Shown here piece after piece: positions 25,707-35,570 of a stretch of 64,000 nt of DNA. The position numbers were made by a program, and so were the translations under genes. The first letter of the stretch is position 1. Every line of letters starts with the position of its first letter. The stretch lies in the NCBI GenBank assembly GCA_964516925.1, contig CAZEXL010000002.1, positions 81,573 through 145,572 on the forward strand. The letters run 5' to 3'. The stretch is from CAG-552 sp964516925. Lineage in GTDB: Bacteria > Bacillota > Clostridia > Christensenellales > Pumilibacteraceae. The notes below the pieces were generated by a model. That model was not told the origin of the DNA, did not search any database, and worked only from the letters and a program-made list of their open reading frames with translations.

Positions 25707-28700
25707 ATGAAAAAATTTTTATCGCTTTTGATGACGATTTTAATATCTTTATCCCTTTTCGCCTGCGTCCCGCAAAGTGAAGGCGGAAGTATTTTGGACA
25801 ACGATTTTAAACTGGTAAAACAACAAACTTGCCCGATTGACGGCACGCCTAACGATTACTCTCCTTTAGAAAATCTTGCATTTGCCGCATATAACTTTAA
25901 TAACCAACCTTCTTGGGAAGCTACTTACATAGGCGAAGTCGTAGCCGCCGGCATAAAACAAAAAGTAAAAAATATTCGACAATACGACGGCAATTCTCTT
26001 TTTACTCAAGCCATAAGCGCTTCGAGTTTAAAAACAGTAGCCGAACAAAAATATTTTCGCGGAAACAAAATTTTTTATCGCCCGTACACAAAATTAAATC
26101 CTGCGGATATGACGGCAATTTGGAGCAACGACGCAAGCGAATTATCGACTGAAGAATACTATAAAAACTACGGTCTTATACCTAACGAAATTTTTAAATT
26201 TGTCATCGACGAGTCAACCGTTCTTTCTTCGGAAAATATTCAAAGCGAAAACTACGCGTATAAATTTACGCTCTCGACCGATTGCGTTAAATATTTTAAA
26301 AACGAAGTGCGCACGCTTGCCGGCTCTAAATCCGATCCGGAATACATAAGCGTTGAATGCACGATAGAAATAGACGAAAATTGGAACGTTATTAAAACGA
26401 CGTCCACGGAAAAATATAAAGTTGCGATTTTAGGCGGAATAACTTGCGAAAGCGTTTCGGAAGAAACTTTCGCTTTGGGCGGAGACGTCGTTATAAAAGA
26501 AAAAGCGTTTTTTGACGCATACGCACCGAACGATGACTTAATTTTAACTCAGCCCGCCCAACCGTACGATTATTTATTAAGCGCAATCAACGCAATGCTA
26601 AGCAAAGATTTGCTTAAAATAAAAGTCGACGCAGGACCAATATCCGCAATCGTAAACTACGAGCCCAAAACCGGCTTGTTCGCACTAAAATGCGGAGACG
26701 TGATCGTTAAAAGCAACGGAGATCATTTCGTCGTTGCGATTAACGAAAGCAATTATACTTTTGACACGTTAAGCCTATACGAAGTTTTATATTTTTCGTT
26801 CTTATATAACGGCTCCGACTCCAAGCAATACGTTGACGCAAACTATTCGTCTTCCGTTTCAACTATTTCATCCGAATCTGACAACGACGTTCTTACAAAA
26901 ATAACCGACGGTATGTCTGCCGTTCTTTTCGACGACGGTGCAGATATTAATATAAGTTTCGAAACGTACGGAGTTTCGTGCAATGCAACCGTATGCATAC
27001 GAAACGACGACTTTGACGGCGCATCGGGCGAAATAATTTATAACGGAAATACATACGCTCTTAACGTTGGCTACACTGACGAAACGATAACCGTTAGCGG
27101 CGAAAGCACCGACGTTAACGGAGTTTTTGATACGTTTAGCCGCCTGTTGCAAGCCGGCAACGTAAATTTTGACGTTACGCTCGAAGCTCTAAACGAATCG
27201 CTTGCAGCAAACGCCACTATTAATACGGCTGAAAATTACGCAATAGTAGAAATCGGCGACGTCCGTATCGAGTTTACGGACGCAATATATTTGATTACCG
27301 CCCGTTATTGCTATAAAGTTTCTTACGAAGCGCTTTTTACCGGGCAGACCAACGTGAGCCCCGCAACCGGAATTGCAGGGATTTTGCTAGACAGCGACGT
27401 AAGCTTTAATGACGAAAACTCTTTGACCGTATGCAACGAATTTTACGGAATTAAGTTAAATATTACGATACGGGCAACCGATTCGATCCAAATTTATGGT
27501 GAGATCGTTTACAACGACGATATAATAACGTTTTCGGCAATCGAGGGAACGACGCGCCTTACGGCAAGCGGCATAGTAAGCGGTGTTTTGCTCGATCCGA
27601 TTCTGTATTTTGCGTACGACGCTTTAACTAAAAAATGCGGTTACCTTTTGGAAGCGAGCGACTCGGAGATAACTTTGCAGGCAAACGCAACTACTAACTT
27701 TGCAGATCGCGAATATGCCGTTGAAATTTTCGACACGTGCATATACGCAAACGATGCGATTTACGTTGACCATCCTCTTGGCAAATTACGTTTCGATTAC
27801 GAGGCGCTAAACTCTTTAGCTCAAATAATTTGTCAAACCGATTTCGATTTAGGCACTGCCGCCCTATCGAGTTTGTTTGGCGGCGTTAAATACTTATGGC
27901 AGTATACGTCGCTTTATCAAACGAACGAACGGCTATACGTTAAGGTAAAAACGCCGAATGATTTTTCTTTGGAACTTGCGTTCGACTACGCTACTAACTA
28001 TTTCGATTACGCGCTAGTAAATTACGGAGAATACGTCATTAGAATTACTCCGCAAGAGTACTTAGTTGCGACTCCGACCGATTTATCGTCGTTTGAAAGC
28101 GCAAACGAAAAACTTTCCGACCTAGCAAAAATTGCAAATGATTTGGCTAGTACCAAACAATTCACCTTGAGTTTTGACGATCTTACCACTTCAAGCGGCA
28201 GTGTAAGCGGCTATGTTTCGTTTGACTTAACGGCAGATTTGATATTGTACGCCGACGTATCCTTTATTGCAGACGGCGAAGAACACAATCTTAAAGCAAT
28301 GCTTGAAAACGGTAACGTCGTTGCCATATATAACGATACTCTAAAAGCAACCGTATCCGAAGAAACAATCGTTCGTATCGCTACTATGGTACTTAAAATT
28401 TACGGATTGGACGCAGAACAACTTTTGCCGCAAGCTGTCGAACATGACGAATCCGAGCCAATCGACGACACGATATCGAAGCTGATTCAATCGTTAAGTT
28501 CGATTTTGCCAAAAAAAATTTCCTTGCTGTCGATTGTAAAAGACGTAACCTTACAATCACAAAAAAGCGGTGCAGTTATGCTGACGCTTTGCTCCGGTAA
28601 CTTAAGCATCAATATTTCGATTCCGTCAGATCGCAACTGCTCTATTAAAATAGAAAACGGCTTTAAAGCGCAAACGTTGCCGCAGTGCAAATACGATTAT

Positions 28701-29468
28701 GATTTTAACAGTGTTTACGATTTATTTAACTACGCTATAGCTACCGCAAAAATAGAAAAATATAACGTAAGCGGCAACCTGTCTCTTTCGGCACTGAATT
28801 TGCTTGACGTAAATATACCGTTTACTTTAAAAGCTTTACCTTTAGGTAGCGACCCGCTCGTTTACTTAAAACTGGAAGTTCCATACGTTTTCGGCTCACT
28901 TACGAAAGCAAACAGCTACGTATATTATTGCAACGGCATTATGTATATAAAAAGCGATCGATACACCAAGCGATTGTTCCAAGATAAATACGACTACGAT
29001 AAAACGGTTTATCTTTGCCGCACGCCGCAAGAATTTGCAGATAATATCTTAGAAGATATTTTTGTACTTATACCGATGAGCGACACTATAAAAGCCATTA
29101 TCCTTAAATCGGCTACGAGCGGCGAAAACGAACCTGCCGACTACGCCAATTCGCTAACGGAATACAAGTTCGAAAACAATAATTTCTTCGTTACGCTTAA
29201 CTTAAAAGCACTTACCGGGAACTCTAACCTCGGAGAAATGCAACTTACGCTTAAAGCGGACGAGCAAAACGAAACGTTTGGACAAATGAACGCTTCCGTA
29301 AAAATGTTAGGCTCGTTGATTTCCGTCGATTTGGTTGCTACGCTAAAAGACTACGACGGCACAATTTCGTTCGGCGAAAACGAATACGACGACATCGATA
29401 TAGCGGATTTAGCGCAAACGATAACTTTGCTTAGCAAAAATCATGTGCAATGGCAAACTACTCGATAA
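25707..29468 (+). CDS. Very large hypothetical lipoprotein (1253 aa)
   Basis: The product starts MKKFLSLLM with a lipobox LFAC (Cys at residue 20), so it should be anchored outside the membrane by Lgt. The rest is soluble and rich in predicted beta-strands and Asn/Asp/Tyr. Loose internal repeats occur, for example GEIIYNGNTY and GEIVYNDDIITF, and DALTKKCGYLLEAS-like blocks between residues about 290 and 780. I recognise no domain or catalytic motif. It stands alone behind AAGGAG and a good promoter. A surface scaffold or sensor is possible, but no function can be assigned. Confidence 0.8.
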   Translation: MKKFLSLLMTILISLSLFACVPQSEGGSILDNDFKLVKQQTCPIDGTPNDYSPLENLAFAAYNFNNQPSWEATYIGEVVAAGIKQKVKNIRQYDGNSLFTQAISASSLKTVAEQKYFRGNKIFYRPYTKLNPADMTAIWSNDASELSTEEYYKNYGLIPNEIFKFVIDESTVLSSENIQSENYAYKFTLSTDCVKYFKNEVRTLAGSKSDPEYISVECTIEIDENWNVIKTTSTEKYKVAILGGITCESVSEETFALGGDVVIKEKAFFDAYAPNDDLILTQPAQPYDYLLSAINAMLSKDLLKIKVDAGPISAIVNYEPKTGLFALKCGDVIVKSNGDHFVVAINESNYTFDTLSLYEVLYFSFLYNGSDSKQYVDANYSSSVSTISSESDNDVLTKITDGMSAVLFDDGADINISFETYGVSCNATVCIRNDDFDGASGEIIYNGNTYALNVGYTDETITVSGESTDVNGVFDTFSRLLQAGNVNFDVTLEALNESLAANATINTAENYAIVEIGDVRIEFTDAIYLITARYCYKVSYEALFTGQTNVSPATGIAGILLDSDVSFNDENSLTVCNEFYGIKLNITIRATDSIQIYGEIVYNDDIITFSAIEGTTRLTASGIVSGVLLDPILYFAYDALTKKCGYLLEASDSEITLQANATTNFADREYAVEIFDTCIYANDAIYVDHPLGKLRFDYEALNSLAQIICQTDFDLGTAALSSLFGGVKYLWQYTSLYQTNERLYVKVKTPNDFSLELAFDYATNYFDYALVNYGEYVIRITPQEYLVATPTDLSSFESANEKLSDLAKIANDLASTKQFTLSFDDLTTSSGSVSGYVSFDLTADLILYADVSFIADGEEHNLKAMLENGNVVAIYNDTLKATVSEETIVRIATMVLKIYGLDAEQLLPQAVEHDESEPIDDTISKLIQSLSSILPKKISLLSIVKDVTLQSQKSGAVMLTLCSGNLSINISIPSDRNCSIKIENGFKAQTLPQCKYDYDFNSVYDLFNYAIATAKIEKYNVSGNLSLSALNLLDVNIPFTLKALPLGSDPLVYLKLEVPYVFGSLTKANSYVYYCNGIMYIKSDRYTKRLFQDKYDYDKTVYLCRTPQEFADNILEDIFVLIPMSDTIKAIILKSATSGENEPADYANSLTEYKFENNNFFVTLNLKALTGNSNLGEMQLTLKADEQNETFGQMNASVKMLGSLISVDLVATLKDYDGTISFGENEYDDIDIADLAQTITLLSKNHVQWQTTR

Positions 29469-29530
29469 TACTAGGCTTATAAACAAATAAAAATTAATAA
29501 CTTTTTATAAATAAACAATGCCTAAAATAT

Positions 29531-29559
29531 TTGCATTAATTGCAAGAATATCATATAAT
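29531..29559 (+). promoter_or_regulatory. Promoter of the class III aminotransferase-like gene, predicted leaderless
   Basis: TTGCAT (29531-29536), 17-base spacer, TATAAT (29554-29559), six bases, ATG 29566. Confidence 0.7.
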
Positions 29560-29565
29560 AAGCGT

Positions 29566-30714
29566 ATGGACTTTTCGCAAATAAAAGAAATAGACAACAA
29601 GTATTCGATCATAACCTATCCTCGTCATAACTTGTGTATGGTTAGAGGCGAAGGCAACTGCGTATACGATACGAACAATCGCTCGTACGTTGATTTCGTT
29701 GCAGGATTAGGCGAAAACTGCCTTGGTTACAAAAATATGATGCTTACGCAAGCTATAAAAGAGCAAACGGATAATCTTATAAGTTTTTCCAACTTGTACT
29801 ACAACGAACTTCATTCATTGCTTGCTCAATCTATTTGTGAAAATACACCGTTTACTAAAGTATGCTTCGGAAGCAGTATTTTTGACACGTTGCTTATTAC
29901 GGCAATGATGATTCGCAACTACTGCGTGGAAGCAAAAGACAGTCGCAATAGAATATTGATCGTTACCGACTCTAAAAGACGTTACGACGCTATGCAAAAC
30001 CAACATTTGCATATACGCACGGTTCGCTCGGATATAACAGAATTTAAAAAAGCGTTTACCGACGACGTATGCGCGGTTATCTTCTGCCCCATAGAAGTTG
30101 AGCAAGGCGTTAAATTGAATAAATACGAGTTTATACTGTCCGCATATGCAATATGCAAATCTAAAGATACTCTAGTCGTTTGCGACGAAACGGGCATCGG
30201 CTTAGGACGAACGGGAAAAATGTTTGCCTTCGAGCAGTACGGCGTACAGCCCGACATCGTATTGATTGCACGCGGTATGGGCGGCGGAATACCTATTGCC
30301 GCAACGCTTTCCAGAGGCGAAGTAGCTACGTCGCTTTCCCCGTCGGACAGAATAAGCACGATAAACATTTCGTCAATTGCCTTAGCTTCTTCGCTGGTGG
30401 TGGTAGAACGACTTAAGTCGGGCATGCTGGAAGAAGTAGAAGCCAAAGGCGACTATTTGATGAACAAATTGATTAAGCTTAAAAAACATAATTTCGTTGC
30501 GGATATTCGCGGTATCGGACTTGTTGCCGGGATAGAGCTTACGCCCAATCTTAACGCCGCAAAAGTAGTCGGACAAATGGAAAATATGGGCTTTTTGCTT
30601 GATCAAACGAATTTTAATACGTTAAGGATTACCCCTCCGTTTACCATTTCGGAGCGCGAGATAGATAAAATGTACGACGCACTTGCGGAAATTTTCGCAC
30701 AAACAAATTTATAA
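29566..30714 (+). CDS. Class III aminotransferase-fold protein lacking the PLP lysine
   Basis: The start is ATG 29566, placed by the promoter; a frame from 29518 begins upstream of the -35. The 382-residue product aligns by eye with ArgD/ornithine aminotransferases: YVDFVAGLGENCLGY, SNLYYNE, CDETGIGLGRTGKMFAFEQYGV, and IARGMGGGIPIAA. In active members the last block reads AKGLGGG; here the PLP lysine is Arg236 (codon CGC at 30271). The phosphate-binding NSGAEA block is SSIFDT. The ring aspartate is kept. It is likely inactive as an aminotransferase or has a changed role. Confidence 0.82.
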   Translation: MDFSQIKEIDNKYSIITYPRHNLCMVRGEGNCVYDTNNRSYVDFVAGLGENCLGYKNMMLTQAIKEQTDNLISFSNLYYNELHSLLAQSICENTPFTKVCFGSSIFDTLLITAMMIRNYCVEAKDSRNRILIVTDSKRRYDAMQNQHLHIRTVRSDITEFKKAFTDDVCAVIFCPIEVEQGVKLNKYEFILSAYAICKSKDTLVVCDETGIGLGRTGKMFAFEQYGVQPDIVLIARGMGGGIPIAATLSRGEVATSLSPSDRISTINISSIALASSLVVVERLKSGMLEEVEAKGDYLMNKLIKLKKHNFVADIRGIGLVAGIELTPNLNAAKVVGQMENMGFLLDQTNFNTLRITPPFTISEREIDKMYDALAEIFAQTNL

Positions 30715-30727
30715 CTAATTCGCATAA

Positions 30728-30770
30728 ACATAAAACACGGCTTAGTACTGCACTATGCCGTGTTTTATGT
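30728..30770. terminator. Bidirectional terminator before the SipW/TasA-like locus
   Basis: Arms ACATAAAACACGGC (30728-30741) and GCCGTGTTTTATGT (30757-30770) form a perfect 14-bp stem with T-rich flanks. It ends the aminotransferase-like gene and the eight-gene locus. Confidence 0.88.
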
Positions 30771-30790
30771 TTTTAATTAGCAAAACCGTA

Positions 30791-33700
30791 TTATTCGGAA
30801 TATAATTTAACCGTTGTGTTGTTTGCGTCGACAACCGAACCGATATTGGAATACGTGGTATATCCGAAATTTGAATTATAAATCGTTATAGTAGCTATAC
30901 CGTCGTTCCATATTCCTTTGTCGCCCTTTTTGTAAGTACCGTAGTACACGTTTATCACGGACGTCTTTCTGGTGGTTGTATTGTATGCCAACTGGTTTGC
31001 CGCAATCGTTGCGCTGGAGCCGTTCATTTTGATTGCCGATTCGTAATCGCTTGCCGACGCAAGATTCCCGTTGTCGCTACCGTACGCACCGAAAACAACG
31101 TTTGAGTAGTCGTATACGTTGAATGCGTCAACGGTGTTTTCCGAACCGAAAGTTCCTTTGTATACAAACACGTTTGCATACTTACCGCTTGAAGAATTTA
31201 TAGTGTAGTTAAGTCTTGAATTGTACGTAAATTCGTCTATACCCGTAACGAACGCACCGCCGTTACCTCCGTCGAAAGTTCCGCCGTAAATGTTGACGGT
31301 TGCGCCGCCTATAACCTTAAGCCCGTAATATGCCGCAGGTCCGGACTTGCCTTCTAGCGTACTCATCCAACCGTAAAAATTACCGCCGTAAATATTTATC
31401 GTGCCGCTTCCGTTTGCGGCAACGCCGTTACCGAATTGCGCCTCGAAGGTGCCGTTGTACACCGTTATGTTACCGCCGTTAAGTTCGATGGCGTGTCCGC
31501 CCATTATGCTCTTTTTGGACTGCCAACCTTCGCTTGCATAATCGACCACCGAGTTGTACGTGTCGCCCATTAGCACACCCGTCGTTTTTACCGATATGTC
31601 GCCCAGTTCGGAATTTTCGTTACCCATGGTTATTTTGCTTTCCTGTGCGTCGCTTTCTTTAGAACAATAGATTCCGCCGCCCGACAAAGCCGTAATATCC
31701 GCTTTTTGAAGGTTAACCGATCCGCCTACAACGCGTACCGCGTAACTCGTTACTTTTAGCGAAGAATAATTATAATTTTCTATATCGGTTGCGTTTTGCA
31801 ATCCCGTGTGCGACAAAGTTATTTTACCTTTTGCCGTTATGTTGCCGTTTTCGACATAGATACCATCGGTATTACGATAGTTTACCACCGGACTTCCGTC
31901 GTTTTCGAACGGAAGCGTTACATCGTACGAATTTTTGCTTGACGAACTTACGGTGTTGTTTGAAACGATTTGATAGTCGCCGTTAAACGCCAGCGCGCCG
32001 CCAAGCATGGCTATAGCGGACGCTTTTTGCGTTTTGATTTCGTTTATTTCTCCGTCGACGTCGACAAACTCTATGGTTCCGCCGCGCATGGCTATGCCGA
32101 CTTCGTAGCAAAGAATATCGCTGTCGGTTATTTGCAGTTTGTTTACGCCCTTGTTGTTGGCGGCAAAACAAACGCCTACGCATGCAGCCACGGTGCCCGA
32201 CTTACTTGTTGTAGACGCATTGTCGTATCCTACGTTTATATGAGCGTTTACAAGCGTAATGTGGTTGCTTGACTGCGACGAGTCGGTATTAACGTAAACG
32301 CCGTAGCACGTTTTGTTGCTTTCAAGGTCGATATTGCCGCCTACCACCTCTACCGTACCGCCAAGCGAATAAATCCCTGCCGAATTGTCGCCCGTCAATT
32401 TGTACGAATATCCGAAAGAACGAACCTCGCCGCCGTTTACGTAAATGCCGGTAGAATTATCCGCCGAGATCTTTATAAAGTCATTTCGCGTCGACGATAT
32501 TTGCAACGTGCCGCCCTCGGAATAAATACCGGTAATCCCTTTATTTTCGTCGCCAGAACTCATATTAATCGACGTATCGGTTACTACAAACGATTCGGGG
32601 TGCGTTTCCATGGTTTCTTCGTGTATACGATTGTATATACCGTACGACCAATCGCCCTCGATATTAAACTGCGAATTGCTTACCGTAAGGTTAGCCTCCG
32701 TTGAATGTTCCATGTTTTTCATGCAAACGCCGGCGGTATAATCGCCGTGCACGTTTACCGTAACGTTGCTTACGTTTAGCGAGCCGTCTTCCATATACAA
32801 AGCGGTGTACTTAACGTTCTTTTTGTCGGCTTCTTCGGTTTGCGTAATCGGATCTACGGTAAGCTTTTTCGTAAAATTTCCGCCGCCTATTTTCAGTGTG
32901 CCGCCAAGCATGCAAATCACGTTGTTGTTTGACGCGTAAAACTCGCCCTTGCCTATCGTTACTTTTGCGGTACCGCCGTTTAGTATGCAGTAACTTTCGC
33001 CGCTCTTAGCGTACGAACTTTCGCTTTGCCAATTAAATACGTTGAAATACGATTCTTCGTAAGCCTTTTCGTCGTCCTCTTTTACGGTAACTTTATTCGA
33101 CGTTGCGGTAGCTGTAAACTCGGCGTTGGGGATACGGCTGCTGAAATTGCCGTTTGCGACGCTTATCATGCCGCCCTGAGCATTTATACATGCAGTTTTA
33201 TCCACGCCGAAATACGAATGAAACTCGCCACGTTGCACTTCCAAATAGCCGTTTTGCATTTGAATCGCGGCATAGTAGTCCTTTTGCGAACTTATATCGC
33301 ATGCGGACGCAATCGTCTTTTCGTAACCGTAAACGGTAATAAGCACGTAATCTTCTTTGTTAAAGTTCTCCGAGTTTTCAACCGACGAAAGGTCGGCGCC
33401 TACGTACTCGTATTTGTTTTGAGTAACGTAATAGCTGTATCGCCAATTTGCCGTTGCCGGATCGGTAACCGCCGACATCGCCTTTTCGTTTGTATGATAA
33501 TAACAATACGTATCGGCGGATATAGTAATTTGCGAACCCGAAGACACCGACGTATCTATCTTTTTGTCGAAATACAAGTTGCCGTGCGTATATTCGATGT
33601 CGCCGGTCTTTGTGGGGTACGATTTTATAATGGGCGCGTACAAACTTTCGGATACGTTTTCGCCCTGACCGTAATATTTTACAAGTTGCGCCTTGTCTTC

Positions 33701-34258
33701 GACCAAAGTTCTTTTTGTTGTGGAATTTTCCGAATTGTCCAGAACTTCGGAGTTGTACGAATAATATTCCGAGTAACGCGGACCGCATTCGAACGTTCCC
33801 GTTGCAACGGAAAGCGTCCCGCCCTCGATATTGAATACCGAGCCTACGGGATTGTACAAGCCGCCCGTCTGCTCGTCGGATGTGTCGATTATTGTAAGTT
33901 TGATTCCGGACTTTACGTTGAGTATGGGTTCCGGACCGTTACGCTGAATTTCTATGCCGTTTAGGTCAAGTATTAAATCGCTTTCGAGGTCCGCCGCTTC
34001 CTTTTGCGTAACTATAAGCGGATTTTCAACCTCTTTGCTTATTTGAATATAGTCGTAGCCGCTGTTGATTGCGGCAAAAAGTTCGTCTTGAGTTTTTACC
34101 TCGTATTGATTGTATAACGTAAAATCTATCGAGGTTTTATCGCCGTAAGGAGCATTGCTTTCGTGAACGTATTTTGCATTCGAAGGCAAAATAGCCACGC
34201 AAAAAACAAGCATAGCCGCAATTATAAACATAAAAACGTTTTTTGCCGTTTTGCTCAT
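30791..34258 (-). CDS. Giant beta-helix surface protein with SipW-type signal (1155 aa)
   Basis: The N-terminus has a hydrophobic segment (residues about 8-25) followed by ILPSNAKYVHESN, close to the AxYxxx pattern cleaved by SipW-type peptidases. Downstream, dozens of short units such as GGTLKIGGGNF, GGTVEVVGGNID and NGGNITVYNGTF suggest a long right-handed parallel beta-helix. There is no LPXTG, no C-terminal membrane anchor and no enzymatic motif. AAAGGAG stands before the ATG. It is the last and largest gene of the SipW/TasA-like operon, and probably a structural or adhesive cargo of it. Confidence 0.82.
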   Translation of the reverse strand: MSKTAKNVFMFIIAAMLVFCVAILPSNAKYVHESNAPYGDKTSIDFTLYNQYEVKTQDELFAAINSGYDYIQISKEVENPLIVTQKEAADLESDLILDLNGIEIQRNGPEPILNVKSGIKLTIIDTSDEQTGGLYNPVGSVFNIEGGTLSVATGTFECGPRYSEYYSYNSEVLDNSENSTTKRTLVEDKAQLVKYYGQGENVSESLYAPIIKSYPTKTGDIEYTHGNLYFDKKIDTSVSSGSQITISADTYCYYHTNEKAMSAVTDPATANWRYSYYVTQNKYEYVGADLSSVENSENFNKEDYVLITVYGYEKTIASACDISSQKDYYAAIQMQNGYLEVQRGEFHSYFGVDKTACINAQGGMISVANGNFSSRIPNAEFTATATSNKVTVKEDDEKAYEESYFNVFNWQSESSYAKSGESYCILNGGTAKVTIGKGEFYASNNNVICMLGGTLKIGGGNFTKKLTVDPITQTEEADKKNVKYTALYMEDGSLNVSNVTVNVHGDYTAGVCMKNMEHSTEANLTVSNSQFNIEGDWSYGIYNRIHEETMETHPESFVVTDTSINMSSGDENKGITGIYSEGGTLQISSTRNDFIKISADNSTGIYVNGGEVRSFGYSYKLTGDNSAGIYSLGGTVEVVGGNIDLESNKTCYGVYVNTDSSQSSNHITLVNAHINVGYDNASTTSKSGTVAACVGVCFAANNKGVNKLQITDSDILCYEVGIAMRGGTIEFVDVDGEINEIKTQKASAIAMLGGALAFNGDYQIVSNNTVSSSSKNSYDVTLPFENDGSPVVNYRNTDGIYVENGNITAKGKITLSHTGLQNATDIENYNYSSLKVTSYAVRVVGGSVNLQKADITALSGGGIYCSKESDAQESKITMGNENSELGDISVKTTGVLMGDTYNSVVDYASEGWQSKKSIMGGHAIELNGGNITVYNGTFEAQFGNGVAANGSGTINIYGGNFYGWMSTLEGKSGPAAYYGLKVIGGATVNIYGGTFDGGNGGAFVTGIDEFTYNSRLNYTINSSSGKYANVFVYKGTFGSENTVDAFNVYDYSNVVFGAYGSDNGNLASASDYESAIKMNGSSATIAANQLAYNTTTRKTSVINVYYGTYKKGDKGIWNDGIATITIYNSNFGYTTYSNIGSVVDANNTTVKLYSE

Positions 34259-34353
34259 TTTTTAACTCCTTTAAAATTTAGTAATAAGTGTATTGCGCCA
34301 AAACGCACGGCGCAACAGATAAATTCGATTTTGCCGAATGAATTCAACCGCTA

Positions 34354-35538
34354 TCAACGCGTTTGTTCAAAAGGAACATTTACGCTTAGAGGATAACTTT
34401 TTGAATAGCAGTTGGACAAATAGTACTTTTGTATGGTAACGCCGCTTGAATTCGCGCCGTATAGTTCGAGTTTTTCGGCTTCGGTATGTTCTTTTTTGGT
34501 TTTAACGACCTGTCCGCTTTCATCGATTTCCTCAATTTCACGCCATACCCTGCCAAGAGTATTTGCAGTAGCCGTAGTAGTTGCGTTGCCGGCTGAGTCG
34601 ACTATTTTACGCATAACGTAAACTTCCTTGCCCGAATAGATCGTTTTTAGTTTTTCGCCGTTTTCGTCGTTTGCCAGTCCGTGCCCGATATGTTCGTCGT
34701 TAAGCTCGCTTACCGGCACGAGCTTAAGTTCGTAATTATGAGTTTCCGCTACGCCGGCAGGCAAAACAAAATCGGACATAGCCACGCTTACGCGATAGCA
34801 ATCGACGATTGAAGTCAGTTCAACGTTAAGGGGCGCAATAACGTTTGTAGCCTCGCTTTCGGATACGGTTTCTTTGTTTAGCGAAGCAACATCGTACAAT
34901 CGAAACTGCAAAGTTTGAGTAAGCTCTTGTCGTATCGGTTCGACAGTTATTGTTACATCGTTTGATTTTGCGACAAGCGTTTGTCCGTTTTTGCTTAGCG
35001 TCAACAAAAGATCGTCGTTTACGTCGGTGCCGTTATACTCGGAATTTGCGGGCACAGAATAAGTGTCGCTTGCAGCCAAAAGATCGGGCATGACTATTTG
35101 CGGAATCAATGCGTCGCCGTCCTCGTTTGCCGTAGGATTGCGAAAAATTTGAAAAGCCAACTTTTCCACAAAATTTTTGGGCGCGACAAAAGTAAGAGCG
35201 TACTTAACTTTTACTTCGTTTACTTTTTGAACGCCGTCTTGCGTTTGGTGATTTTTTATCGAAAATTCGAACCAACGCAAATAATTTAGCGCGATTTTTT
35301 TATCGTCTTCGGTGTTGCCCGTACTACCCCAGAATTGTGAATTTATAAGCGACAACGCGCTTACGTCGGTTATGTCGGCAGAATAAACAAAACTTGCCGC
35401 ATCGGACGAATTATTGCTTGAATTGCCGGTAGTATACCTTGCATACGATATTGCACCGCTTACGCAAACCGCCAACGCCAAAAGAAAGCAAACGCACGAA
35501 AATACGTTTTTCTTTATAAACGCTATTAATATTTTCAT
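34354..35538 (-). CDS. SipW-dependent-type exported protein (394 aa)
   Basis: The N-terminus MKILIAFIKKNVFSC leads into one hydrophobic segment and then SGAISYARYTTGNSS, the typical cleavage neighbourhood for SipW-type signal peptidases. The mature part is polar and strand-rich, beginning with an Asn/Ser stretch and ending KSYPLSVNVPFEQTR. It does not share the WEW...DT core of the three other exported proteins of this locus, so it may be a different component. GGGAGG precedes the ATG. No family name recognised. Confidence 0.8.
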   Translation of the reverse strand: MKILIAFIKKNVFSCVCFLLALAVCVSGAISYARYTTGNSSNNSSDAASFVYSADITDVSALSLINSQFWGSTGNTEDDKKIALNYLRWFEFSIKNHQTQDGVQKVNEVKVKYALTFVAPKNFVEKLAFQIFRNPTANEDGDALIPQIVMPDLLAASDTYSVPANSEYNGTDVNDDLLLTLSKNGQTLVAKSNDVTITVEPIRQELTQTLQFRLYDVASLNKETVSESEATNVIAPLNVELTSIVDCYRVSVAMSDFVLPAGVAETHNYELKLVPVSELNDEHIGHGLANDENGEKLKTIYSGKEVYVMRKIVDSAGNATTTATANTLGRVWREIEEIDESGQVVKTKKEHTEAEKLELYGANSSGVTIQKYYLSNCYSKSYPLSVNVPFEQTR

Positions 35539-35570
35539 CGTTTCCTCCCTTTTTGATTATCGCGCGAAGC

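Noticed and set aside
33026..33964. 312-residue frame antisense to the beta-helix gene
   Set aside because: It mirrors the repeat codons of the beta-helix gene and has no plausible start context.
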